DNA of 33,950 nucleotides from an uncultured Collinsella sp. (GTDB lineage: Bacteria; Actinomycetota; Coriobacteriia; Coriobacteriales; Coriobacteriaceae), in assembly GCA_900551015.1 (NCBI GenBank), contig URUI01000014.1, forward strand, positions 1 through 33,950, written 5' to 3'. Positions 17,813 to 25,231 of the stretch are shown here, piece by piece (the first letter of the stretch is position 1; every line of letters begins with the position of its first letter). The notes beneath the pieces are model-generated. The model was not told the DNA's origin, did no database searches, and saw only the letters and a list, made by a program, of their open reading frames with translations. Made by a program: the position numbers and the translations under genes.

Positions 17813-18259
17813 TTATTGGACGGCTACGAACTTCTTTGGCCTGCCGGCGTGGCGTTCTTGGGCGGCGTAGCGCTCGATGCTGTCTATCGTTATCATCCGA
17901 CGGCCGTCGACGAGTTCAACATCGAGCTTTCCGGCTTTGACCAGCGCGGTAATCCGCGGAGCGGAGACTTTGAGGTCCAGCGCTGCGTCTTTAAATGTTC
18001 GGCACGCCGCTTCCCGAGCGTCCTCGTGGTCGATTTCGACTGAAAGGGCCACGACCTCGGCCGAGCGTTCGTACCCTGCCGGAGTCAAACCGTTGTTGAG
18101 GTCGTCGGCCAAAAACGCCATCAGTGCCTCGGTAGCATGGGCAATCGCTTCTTCGCGCGTATCGCCATCGGCAAAGGCGCCGGGAATCTGCGGGAAGCTA
18201 GCGCAGTAACCGTCGTCTTCTTTTATGAGAACGCAGTCATAGGTAAATCGCTGCCTCAT
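17813..18259 (-). CDS. hicB: HicB-family antitoxin with C-terminal DNA-binding helix-turn-helix
   Basis: About 148 residues from ATG 18259, with GGAGG close upstream. The N-terminal HicB fold has the usual pattern DCVLIKEDDGYCASFPQIPGAFADGDTREEAIAHATEAL. The C-terminal part (about 90-140) contains DLKVSAPRITALVKAGKL, which looks like a helix-turn-helix that could bind the promoter. HicB proteins block the HicA RNase and repress the operon. It follows hicA by 11 nt. The toxin-first order is normal for HicAB. The C-terminus ends in a basic RPKKFVAVQ. Confidence 0.88.
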   Translation of the reverse strand: MRQRFTYDCVLIKEDDGYCASFPQIPGAFADGDTREEAIAHATEALMAFLADDLNNGLTPAGYERSAEVVALSVEIDHEDAREAACRTFKDAALDLKVSAPRITALVKAGKLDVELVDGRRMITIDSIERYAAQERHAGRPKKFVAVQ

Positions 18260-18270
18260 TTTGCCTCCAA

Positions 18271-18456
18271 CTACCATCCAGCTTGGCGACGAATACTTGC
18301 CCACGTGCCCTTCTTTGGTCGATCACCACCAGAGCCGTTCACGGTGACAACACGGTCACCAGAAACATACTTAGCATGACTACCGACTTGCGCGACCTTC
18401 ACGAATCCATCGTGCTTGAGTAGGGCAATGATTTCCCGAAAGGTAGGAGGTTGCAT
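18271..18456 (-). CDS. hicA: HicA-family mRNA interferase toxin
   Basis: A 61-residue double-stranded-RNA-binding-fold ribonuclease. The catalytic histidine is His 27 in VGSHAKY, the hallmark of the family, preceded by EIIALLKHDGFVKV and followed by a basic RPKKGTWASIRRQ. HicA cleaves mRNA and stops growth until neutralised by HicB. ATG at 18456 has GAGG 7 nt upstream. The full motif and length suggest it is functional. The strongly AT-rich upstream DNA contrasts with the region and hints at acquisition by transfer. Confidence 0.9.
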   Translation of the reverse strand: MQPPTFREIIALLKHDGFVKVAQVGSHAKYVSGDRVVTVNGSGGDRPKKGTWASIRRQAGW

Positions 18457-18480
18457 GGGCCGACCTCTTTCAGCCGTCCT

Positions 18481-18502
18481 AATTATAAACTAATTTATAA
18501 TT
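18481..18502 (-). promoter_or_regulatory. AT-rich palindrome and promoter upstream of hicAB
   Basis: AATTATAAA and TTTATAATT are perfect 9-bp arms around CTAA. On the minus strand TATAAT (18482-18487) is an exact -10 box with a weaker TTAGCA -35 17 nt away, so the palindrome overlaps the promoter core. This arrangement suits autorepression by HicB, which is inferred. Confidence 0.65.
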
Positions 18503-18524
18503 TTTGCTAACCAGTTAATAAATA

Positions 18525-19775
18525 TTACTGGCGCTGCTTGGGCTCGGTGACGATGGCTCGGACGATGCGGGGGCGATCGGTAAGGTCATGGACGATACGC
18601 ACGTCCGAAAGGCCTGCCTGGCGACAGAGCTCGGCCGCGGCATCGAGGGTACCCTCGTAGAGCTCGCAGGCAAACAGGCCGCCGGCGCGCAGCATGTAAG
18701 GCGCCGCGTTGAGCAGGCGGCGGAAGATATCGAGGCCGTCGGCGCCGCCCTCGAGCGCCAGGTCGGGCTCAAAGTCCTTGACCTCGTGCGGCAGCGAGCG
18801 CATGACGTCGGTCGGGATGTAAGGTGGGTTGGAGACGAGCACATCAAAGGTGCCCCACTCTTCGCGGGGAATGGAACTCACCAGGTTGGTGAGGCTAAAG
18901 GCAACCTCATCTGCCGTGAGGCCGAGGGTGTCGCGGTTTTTGGTGGCCAGATCGATGGCGCGCGACTCGATATCGGTGGCGGTGCAGGTAACGTGGCCGC
19001 GGCGCTCCCAGGCAAGGGAGAGCGAAATGCAGCCCGTGCCGCAGCCGACCTCGAGAACGCGGGCAGTGCGGGGCTCGGCTGGGGCAGGCGCAGCGGCATC
19101 CTGAGCTGAAACCGTCTCCTGGTCGGCACCCTCGATGGCGACGCCGTATTCGTCGAGCTCGGACTCGGCGGCTTCCGCGGCTTCGGCTTCTGCTGCCTGC
19201 GCGGCGGCTTCCTCGGCCTCGCGATCGGCCAGTTCCTCGGCATAGGCACGGCTGCCCAGTACGTCGCCGCCTAGCGCCGCCTCATCGGCAGCCGTCAGAT
19301 TAGCGGCACGGCGCTCGGCAGTCGCCCGTTCGTCTGCCAGCGCGGCCTCGGCCTTGCGTGCCTCCTCGACCTCATCGTTCCAAGGCAGCTCAACACGCTG
19401 ACGGGCAGCAGCCTCGGGGCTCAGCACCTCGGCATCCAGATAATTGAGGACTTCCTCGACGAGCATCTCGGTTTCGGGGCGCGGAATGAGCACACCGGGA
19501 GCGCACGCGACGTCAATCATGCGAAACTGCGTGCTGCCGGTGATGTACTGCAGCGGCTCGCCTTTGGCGCGACGAACGACGGCCGCATGCATGGTCTCGA
19601 GCTGGGCCGCGTTAAGCGTCTCGTCCATACGCATATATAGGTCAATGCGCGCCAGGCCCGTGGCGGCGCACAGCAGCCACTCGGCGGAAAGACGGGGATG
19701 CTCCTCGCCGCGCTCGGCCAGGTACTCCTTGGTCCACTCGAGACAACGCTTGATGGTCCAGATCTCGTTTGCCAT
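18525..19775 (-). CDS. prmC: Release factor glutamine methyltransferase with large insertion
   Basis: About 416 residues, far longer than the usual 280. PrmC methylates the Gln of the GGQ motif in release factors. The N-terminal helical domain (1-115) ends in the typical PGVLIPRPETEMLVEEVL, and the SAM domain has VLEVGCGTGCISLSL (about 240-254) and the substrate motif NPPYIPTD (NPPY 316-319). Between them lie about 120 residues, mostly Ala and Glu with EEAAAQAAEAEAAEAAESE, predicted helical or disordered. The start is ATG 19775 with GGAGGG upstream. prfA, whose product is its substrate, is next upstream but 640 nt away. Confidence 0.9.
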   Translation of the reverse strand: MANEIWTIKRCLEWTKEYLAERGEEHPRLSAEWLLCAATGLARIDLYMRMDETLNAAQLETMHAAVVRRAKGEPLQYITGSTQFRMIDVACAPGVLIPRPETEMLVEEVLNYLDAEVLSPEAAARQRVELPWNDEVEEARKAEAALADERATAERRAANLTAADEAALGGDVLGSRAYAEELADREAEEAAAQAAEAEAAEAAESELDEYGVAIEGADQETVSAQDAAAPAPAEPRTARVLEVGCGTGCISLSLAWERRGHVTCTATDIESRAIDLATKNRDTLGLTADEVAFSLTNLVSSIPREEWGTFDVLVSNPPYIPTDVMRSLPHEVKDFEPDLALEGGADGLDIFRRLLNAAPYMLRAGGLFACELYEGTLDAAAELCRQAGLSDVRIVHDLTDRPRIVRAIVTEPKQRQ

Positions 19776-20166
19776 GGGGCCCTCCCCTCTTAAGCGCCGG
19801 GCGGCGCGCGAATGTCGGAGCAGATTGTAAGCGAGGCCAGCGCTTGGCAAGGGGCGATTAAAGGCGATTATCGAGAATCAGCCCAGATTTTTGCTTGGAG
19901 CCCACCTGAAGTGTTCATTCGTCGACGTCTAAATCTGCATCCGTCAAGTTTTTGGCAAGGTTGACCCAAAACTGACCAATATCTAACCAAATACTTGCCA
20001 AATCACTTGACGCGCGACAAGGCAGAATTCGCCCCATGACTTCTCGAACGATATTTTGAGCATTATTTTCGATCGCAAACGAATGCCACTCATTGTTTTA
20101 AGCAGGTAAACAGCTCAATGCCTATCAAAGCTGATTGAATAACACCTCAAAGCAATGTACCCAACC
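19776..20166. other. Long prfA-prmC spacer, gene-free part
   Basis: About 390 nt, more AT-rich than the flanks, with no supportable reading frame or RNA gene family. It contains the dyad at 19942-20012. A promoter for prmC is expected here, but no box pair stood out clearly. Confidence 0.5.
19942..20012. repeat. Long interrupted inverted repeat
   Basis: CGTCAAGT-TT-TTGGCAAG (19942-19959) is complementary to CTTGCCAA-ATC-ACTTGACG (19994-20012), with 34 nt between the arms and a one-base difference in the connecting bases. It could be a regulator site pair or an RNA hairpin between prfA and prmC. Confidence 0.6.
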
Positions 20167-20222
20167 TAGTCGTTGGGGACGTTCTTATTCGACTAGTCGT
20201 TTAAGAACGTCCCCAACGACTA
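20167..20222. repeat. REP-like palindrome R2 (GGGGACGTTCTT family)
   Basis: Perfect 20-bp arms (20167-20186 and 20203-20222) and a 16-nt loop with GACTAGTC, as in R1. Relative to R1 an A is G on one arm and the matching T is C on the other, so pairing is kept. A smaller ACTCATT/AATGAGT hairpin follows at 20222-20248. Confidence 0.85.
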
Positions 20223-20273
20223 CTCATTTAAGTCTGTCCCCAATGAGTGCCCCGCCGCAGGTTGAGCATAAGT

Positions 20274-20418
20274 CAGCGAAAACGCCCCTAGGCGAGCAAG
20301 GTGACGTGAAAGAGGAGGGAAGCGTACTTCGGTACGCGACCGACGATTGAACGTCAGATTGCCGCCTAGGGGCGTTTGCAGCGTCGGGCCGTTACGCGGT
20401 TTGGTAAAACCGCGTAAC
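20274..20418 (+). repeat. Structured intergenic element, copy B
   Basis: It has the same plan as copy A: CAGCG, a perfect 15-bp closing stem (20280-20294 with 20363-20377), bulged A, GCAA/TTGC, GGT/AGA, GACGT/ACGTC, GAAA/TTGA, a GCGTAC-TTCG-GTACGC hairpin, GCAGCGTC (20378-20385), and a 12-bp hairpin with loop GGTA (20391-20418). The last base touches the prfA stop codon. The closing-stem and inner-helix sequences differ from copy A but remain fully paired. Confidence 0.8.
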
Positions 20419-21486
20419 CTACACAGCCTGTGCCAGCTTCTCGGCTCGCTCGGCGGCGGCGAGTGCCTCGATGGCGGTGCCGAGCTGGTCGCCCAGGAGG
20501 ACGCCGTTGTAGGTGGAGTTGAAGCCGATGCGGTGATCGGTCACGCGGTCCTGGGGCTGGTTGTAGGTACGAATCTTCTCGGAACGGTTGCCGTGGCCGA
20601 TCTGGCTTTGGCGCTCGGCACCGAGCTCTGCCTGCTGCTTCTCGAGCTCCATCTCGTACAGACGGGCACGCAGCATCTGCATGCAGACCTCGCGGTTCTG
20701 AATCTGGGAGCGCTGTTCCTGCGACTGCACCACGGTGTTGGTGGGCAGGTGGGTGATGCGCACGGCGGAATACGTGGTGTTAACGCACTGACCACCAGGG
20801 CCGGAGGCGCAGTAGGTATCGATGCGCAGGTCGGACTGGTTGATCTGGACGTCGATTTCCTCGGCCTCGGGAAGTACGGCGACGGTAGCCGTGGAGGTCT
20901 GAATGCGGCCCTGGGACTCGGTCTTGGGGACGCGCTGGACGCGGTGCACGCCGGACTCGAACTTCATGACGGAGTAGACGCGGTCGCCCTCGACCTTGAA
21001 CTCGATGGACTTAAAGCCGCCGGCCTCGCTGGGGCTGGAATCGAGCACGGTGGTCTTCCAGCCGCGCGATTCGCAGAAACGCTGATACATCTTGTACAGG
21101 TCGCCGGCAAAGATGGCTGCCTCATCGCCACCGGCGGCGGAGCGAATCTCGACGATGGTGTTCTTGTCGTCGTTGGGGTCGCTCGGGATGAGCATGTACT
21201 TGATGTCTTCCTCGAGCTGGGGAAGCTTGGCCTCGTTTTCGGAGATGTCCATCTGGAGCATCTCCTTCTCATCGGCATCGGTGGTATCGTGGAGCATTTC
21301 CTTGGCAGCCTCGATGTCATCGAGCGCGCCGATGTACTCGCGCGAGGCGGCGATGAGGTCGGACTGGTGCGCGTACTCCTTGTTGAGACGCGTGAACTCC
21401 TTGATGTCGGAGGCAACGGCCGGGTCGGAAAGCTTCTTCTCGAGCTCCTCATAGGCCTTGATGATCTTTTCGAGCTTGTCGCGCAT
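20419..21486 (-). CDS. prfA: Peptide chain release factor 1
   Basis: A 355-residue class I release factor that reads UAA and UAG and triggers peptide release. The catalytic GGQ is in CASGPGGQCVNTTYSAVRITH. The codon-recognition PxT tripeptide is PKT in RVPKTESQGRIQTSTATVAVLPE, which marks RF1 rather than RF2 (SPF). The N-terminal helical domain is complete. ATG at 21486 has AGGAG 7 nt upstream. Its product is the expected substrate of PrmC. The stop codon abuts structured-element copy B. Confidence 0.96.
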   Translation of the reverse strand: MRDKLEKIIKAYEELEKKLSDPAVASDIKEFTRLNKEYAHQSDLIAASREYIGALDDIEAAKEMLHDTTDADEKEMLQMDISENEAKLPQLEEDIKYMLIPSDPNDDKNTIVEIRSAAGGDEAAIFAGDLYKMYQRFCESRGWKTTVLDSSPSEAGGFKSIEFKVEGDRVYSVMKFESGVHRVQRVPKTESQGRIQTSTATVAVLPEAEEIDVQINQSDLRIDTYCASGPGGQCVNTTYSAVRITHLPTNTVVQSQEQRSQIQNREVCMQMLRARLYEMELEKQQAELGAERQSQIGHGNRSEKIRTYNQPQDRVTDHRIGFNSTYNGVLLGDQLGTAIEALAAAERAEKLAQAV

Positions 21487-21694
21487 GGCGGGACTCCTTT
21501 ATATGCGTGAAGGTGAAAATCGGCAGAATTGATGGGGCGCATGGCGCCACTGCGGGGGTAAGCCCAGCTAGAGCATGTCGATCTTCAGATACATGCGCAT
21601 CCCTTCGCGTGTGGGGTACATAGTTGCGATCTAACCCATACATGATAGCGTGCGCAGGCAAACCTGCATATAACCCGCACGGAATGAGTGGACG

Positions 21695-21750
21695 TAGCCG
21701 TTGGGTACGTTCCTTAACGACTAGTCGTTTAAGAGCGTCCCCAACGGCTA
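21695..21750. repeat. REP-like palindrome R3, diverged
   Basis: TAGCCGTTGGGTACG (from 21695) and CGTCCCCAACGGCTA (to 21750) form arms with a few mismatches around a loop that again has GACTAGTC. The C/G change in the outer arm is compensated relative to R2. It lies between prfA and the M20 peptidase gene. Confidence 0.75.
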
Positions 21751-21771
21751 ACAAAGGGACTGTCGCTTTGT
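21751..21771. repeat. ACAAAGGGAC palindrome next to the M20 peptidase stop
   Basis: ACAAAGGGAC and GTCGCTTTGT pair with one mismatch around a single T. It is a diverged copy of the palindrome at 28454-28480 and sits 6 nt from the stop codon of the minus-strand peptidase gene. Confidence 0.65.
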
Positions 21772-21777
21772 CAGATT

Positions 21778-23193
21778 CTAGAGCGTGTGGAGTAGGGCGA
21801 TGAGGAAGCGTACGCCCTGGAGGTAGGCGCGGCGGGTGATGCGCTCGTTGGTGCCGTGGACGCCGCGGTCGCACTCGTCATCGTCGACCACAAACGCCGA
21901 AAAACGAATGCATTCGGAGCAAATGTGCTGGTAGTTGGCAGCGTCGGTCGCGCCGATCACGGTCGAGGGGACAATCGCCAACGGCTCGGATGATCCGTTT
22001 TCCTCCGTCCCCTTTGGATTGTGGAAATAGCGGGCGGCGATGACGCGGACGGTCTCGAGTCCCGGTCCGCCGATGCGTGGAGACGGCGAGGGCTCGGAGC
22101 TGCCGGGGCCCAGCTCCACTTCGACACGACCGGCAAGGTCCGCCCCGGCAACCGCCTCACGGCAGCGCGCCACAACGTCGGCCACGCTCGTGCCCTCGAG
22201 CATGCGGAAGTTAATGTTGGCCCACATATCCTGCGGCATTACGTTGGCGCCGGCGCTGCCTCCCTCGATCTGCGTGGGCGCGCAGGTGGTCGTCACCAGC
22301 GGATAGAGCTTTTTGCTGGCGAGACACTCGCACACGATGGCGTCCTTGTTGGAGGCAATCTCGTCGGCCGTGCAGAGCCCCAGCTCGACAAGCTGTGCGG
22401 CAAGCAGATCGGTCACGCGCGTCGGCCACTCGATATCGCAGATTGCGGCGATGGCACGGCTGAGCACCTCGAGCGACGTGCCGCCGTAGGGGTTAGACGA
22501 ATGCCCGCCCGCGCTCTTCGTCTTGAGCACGATATCGGCATAGCCCTTTTCGGCCAGGTCGGCATGCATAAGCCAGCCCTCGCCCGCGCCGTACTCGGCA
22601 GCCGGAACGATGCGGTAGTCGCCCTCGTCGATCAGGAACTCGAGCTCAACACCGCGCTCCTCGAGCACGCGGCCGATAGCTCCAGCGCCGTACTGCGTGG
22701 TTTCCTCGTCCTGGCCAAAGGCGAGCAACAGCGAACGCTTGTGCTCCCAACCGTGCGCCAATGCATACTCAACCGCCTCGAGAATGCCTGCGACCTGATC
22801 CTTCATGTCGATAGCGCCGCGGCCCCAAATGTAGGTGTCGTCCACGTGCCCGCTAAAGGGGGCGTGCGTCCAGTCGGCCTCGGTACCCGGCACCACGGGG
22901 ACCACGTCCATGTGGCCCATGAGCATAACGGGATTGAGAGCAGGGTCGGAGCCGACAAGCGTCACCAACAGCGAGTGGTCGATAAGCTCGACCTCGCCCG
23001 CCGCAAACACGCGCGGCCAGGCCTGCTGCATATAGGCGCGCAGGTCGTCGAAGGGCTGCCAGTCCACCGCCTCGGCATCCATGCTCGAAATGGTCGGAAA
23101 CGACAGCACGCGGCCCAAGCGCTCGCACGCGCTGACCTCGTCTATATCGGCAAAATCGTCCTCATGCGCAAAGAAGCGCCAAACCTCGGCCAT
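21778..23193 (-). CDS. M20 family metallopeptidase (carboxypeptidase/dipeptidase-like)
   Basis: A 471-residue zinc peptidase of the M20/ArgE/CPS1 group, acting on short peptides or N-acyl amino acids. Metal residues are seen in MGHMDVVPV (His 94, Asp 96), GRGAIDMKDQ (bridging Asp), GQDEETT (catalytic and metal Glu) and IDEGD. A dimerisation domain begins about residue 215 with KTKSAGGHSSNPYGGTS. The length and GHMDVVPVVPGTEADWTHAPFSG style segment resemble carboxypeptidase S relatives; the exact substrate is not decidable. No signal peptide is present. It lies downstream of the amino-acid ABC operon and is separated from it by a terminator. Confidence 0.88.
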   Translation of the reverse strand: MAEVWRFFAHEDDFADIDEVSACERLGRVLSFPTISSMDAEAVDWQPFDDLRAYMQQAWPRVFAAGEVELIDHSLLVTLVGSDPALNPVMLMGHMDVVPVVPGTEADWTHAPFSGHVDDTYIWGRGAIDMKDQVAGILEAVEYALAHGWEHKRSLLLAFGQDEETTQYGAGAIGRVLEERGVELEFLIDEGDYRIVPAAEYGAGEGWLMHADLAEKGYADIVLKTKSAGGHSSNPYGGTSLEVLSRAIAAICDIEWPTRVTDLLAAQLVELGLCTADEIASNKDAIVCECLASKKLYPLVTTTCAPTQIEGGSAGANVMPQDMWANINFRMLEGTSVADVVARCREAVAGADLAGRVEVELGPGSSEPSPSPRIGGPGLETVRVIAARYFHNPKGTEENGSSEPLAIVPSTVIGATDAANYQHICSECIRFSAFVVDDDECDRGVHGTNERITRRAYLQGVRFLIALLHTL

Positions 23194-23216
23194 GACATCC
23201 TTTCGATTGTGACGAC

Positions 23217-23242
23217 AAAGGCCGCCCCACGGGAGCGGCCCT
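23217..23242 (-). terminator. Terminator after the amino-acid ABC operon
   Basis: GGCCGC (23220-23225) pairs with GCGGCC (23235-23240), with CC/GG able to extend inward. On the minus strand TTTG follows. It sits between the ABC ATPase stop and the M20 peptidase start. Confidence 0.6.
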
Positions 23243-23265
23243 GCAACGTAAGCGTTTGCGGTCGG

Positions 23266-24051
23266 TTATTTGTCCTCGAGATAGCGAGAGAGGAACTCAC
23301 GAGTGCGCTGGTGTTTGGGGTTGCCGAAGAGCTCGGCCGGCGCGGCATCCTCGAGCACCACGCCCTTGTCCATAAAGACCACGCGGTCGGACACCGTGCG
23401 GGCAAAGGCCATCTCGTGCGTGACGACGACCATGGTCATGCCGTCGGCCGCGAGCTTGCGCATGACCTCGAGCACCTCGCCCACGATCTCGGGGTCGAGC
23501 GCGGAGGTCGGCTCGTCGAACAGCATGATCTGCGGATTCATACATAGGGCACGAGCGATGGCCACGCGCTGTTTTTGACCACCGGACAGGCGGCCAACGG
23601 CGGCGTGCGCGAACTTTTCGAGTCCCACGCTCGTCAGATGCTCCATCGCGACCTTCTCGGCCTCGGCCTTGCTCATCTTTTTGAGCGTGACGGGCGCGAG
23701 CGTGCAGTTGTCGAGCACATCCATGTTGTTGAACAGGTTAAAGCCCTGGAACACCATGCCGATGTCCTCGCGCAATTTGTTGATGTTGCAGCGCTCGGCC
23801 GTGAGGTCCTGGCCGTGGAACCAGATGTGGCCCGCGTCCGGGGTCTCGAGCAGGTTGAGGCAGCGCAGGAAGGTCGATTTGCCCGAGCCCGAGGCGCCGA
23901 TGATGGTGACAACCTCACCGGAATTGACGGACAGGTCGATGCCCTTGAGTACCTCGAGTGAGCCAAAGCTCTTGCGCAGGCCCTCGACGCGGATAAGCGG
24001 CTCTTGGTTTTGCACGGCTGCCGCAGTGCCGGTAGTGGCGGTATCTGCCAT
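23266..24051 (-). CDS. Polar amino-acid ABC transporter, ATP-binding protein
   Basis: About 261 residues of the GlnQ/HisP type. Walker A is GASGSGKST (52-60), the signature LSGGQKQRVAIARAL, Walker B IMLFDEPTSALD, and the switch histidine is in VVTHEMAFA. ATG 24051 has GGAG upstream; the frame is open further upstream, but without similarity. An N-terminal extension of about 20 residues rich in Ala/Thr precedes the fold. It is the third gene of the operon after the binding protein and permease. Confidence 0.94.
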   Translation of the reverse strand: MADTATTGTAAAVQNQEPLIRVEGLRKSFGSLEVLKGIDLSVNSGEVVTIIGASGSGKSTFLRCLNLLETPDAGHIWFHGQDLTAERCNINKLREDIGMVFQGFNLFNNMDVLDNCTLAPVTLKKMSKAEAEKVAMEHLTSVGLEKFAHAAVGRLSGGQKQRVAIARALCMNPQIMLFDEPTSALDPEIVGEVLEVMRKLAADGMTMVVVTHEMAFARTVSDRVVFMDKGVVLEDAAPAELFGNPKHQRTREFLSRYLEDK

Positions 24052-24073
24052 GATGATTCTCCTCGTCTTGCGC

Positions 24074-25222
24074 CTAGTTGGAGCTGGGCAGCGTGGCAGG
24101 GGCCTCGGCGCCCAGCTTTTTGCCAAAGGCTTCGAGCAGGCGGCTCGCCACGAGTGTCAGGATCAGGTAGACCACGAGCGCCACGCAGTAGACCTCCATC
24201 TGGCGGTAGTACACGCCGGCGACCGTGGTAGTAGCGTACATAAGGTCGAACACGCCGATGACCGAGAGCACCGACGAGTCCTTAATGTTGATGATGAGCT
24301 CGTTGGTGAGCGCCGGAATCGCGTTTTTAATGCCTTGGGGGAACACGACTTTGCGCATGGCCTGCCACTGCGACAGGCCCAGCGAGCGCGCTGCCTCGGC
24401 CTGGCCGGGATCGATGGACTCGATGCCGCCGCGCAGGACCTCCATCATGTAGGCGGTGGAGTTGAGCGAGATGGTGACGAGGCCGGCGGTGAAGGTACTC
24501 CAGATCTGGTTGGCCTGAGCGGTCTCGAAGCCCATGCCGCGCAAAACGGTAAAGCCCGCGTAATAGATGAGCAGGCCCTGGACCATCATGGGCGTGCCGC
24601 GCACGATGGTGGAGTAGATGGTCGCAAAGCCGCGGCCGATACTCTTAAAGAAGCGCACCAGGTCGTTGTCCACGCGGTCAAAGGTCTGAATACGCAGGAA
24701 CACAAAGAGCAGCGCCAGGAAGAATGCGATGACGGTACCGAAGGTCGCAAGCGCGATGGTGATCTCGATACCGCGGATAAAGAAGTCGCCACTCTTGTAG
24801 GTCATGTAGACCAGGCTCGACAAAAAGTCGCTGGGGTTGGAATCCGAGACAATGCTCACCTGCACCAGGTCGATAAACGACATGACGCAGCGGTCGATAA
24901 AGAAGATCGCCGCGATAGCGACCACAACATAGCTACCCAGGCGCGCGCCGCGGCGGAAACGCTCGGATGCGAACGGCGACTTTTCGCGATAGTCACTCCA
25001 GTGCATAAGCTTGGTGACAAGCGCCGCTGCCGACACGACAATCCAGGCCCAAAGAATCGCCCAAAGGCAATCCTGGAAGATACCGGTGGGGGCTAAGAAG
25101 CTCAGCGGTGTGGGGTTGCGCTGGCTAAACGCCAGGCCGAGCGCCGCGATGACGCTCGTGCCCAGGTATACATAACGGTGGTCGGCCTTGATAAAGGAGG
25201 CCAGACGGTTGATGGCTTTCAT
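24074..25222 (-). CDS. Polar amino-acid ABC transporter permease with N-terminal extension
   Basis: A 382-residue HisM/GlnP-type membrane subunit. The core permease domain begins about residue 150 (GIEITIALATFGTVIAFFLALL) and carries the cytoplasmic coupling motif EAARSLGLSQWQAMRKVVFPQ. Typical members have 215-250 residues. The additional 140 N-terminal residues hold two or three further hydrophobic helices (about 18-33, 48-70 and 95-115). GGAGG lies 4 nt before ATG 25222. It follows the binding-protein gene by 9 nt and precedes the ATPase gene by 22 nt. Confidence 0.92.
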   Translation of the reverse strand: MKAINRLASFIKADHRYVYLGTSVIAALGLAFSQRNPTPLSFLAPTGIFQDCLWAILWAWIVVSAAALVTKLMHWSDYREKSPFASERFRRGARLGSYVVVAIAAIFFIDRCVMSFIDLVQVSIVSDSNPSDFLSSLVYMTYKSGDFFIRGIEITIALATFGTVIAFFLALLFVFLRIQTFDRVDNDLVRFFKSIGRGFATIYSTIVRGTPMMVQGLLIYYAGFTVLRGMGFETAQANQIWSTFTAGLVTISLNSTAYMMEVLRGGIESIDPGQAEAARSLGLSQWQAMRKVVFPQGIKNAIPALTNELIINIKDSSVLSVIGVFDLMYATTTVAGVYYRQMEVYCVALVVYLILTLVASRLLEAFGKKLGAEAPATLPSSN

Positions 25223-25231
25223 GCTGCCTCC

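Noticed and set aside
18271..18304. Longer HicB starting at 18304
   Set aside because: It would overlap hicA and add 15 residues without family similarity, while ATG 18259 has a GGAGG site.
20274..20418. tRNA, tmRNA or CRISPR repeat
   Set aside because: No TTC-arm consensus, no acceptor CCA pairing and no regularly spaced direct repeats occur in this or any other intergenic region.
21540..21630. A 17-codon minus-strand frame (MYPTREGMRMYLKIDML) before prfA with a purine-rich stretch inside
   Set aside because: It could be a leader peptide, but it shows no regulatory codon run, no attenuator-like stem pair and no family similarity. Evidence is too thin for a gene call.
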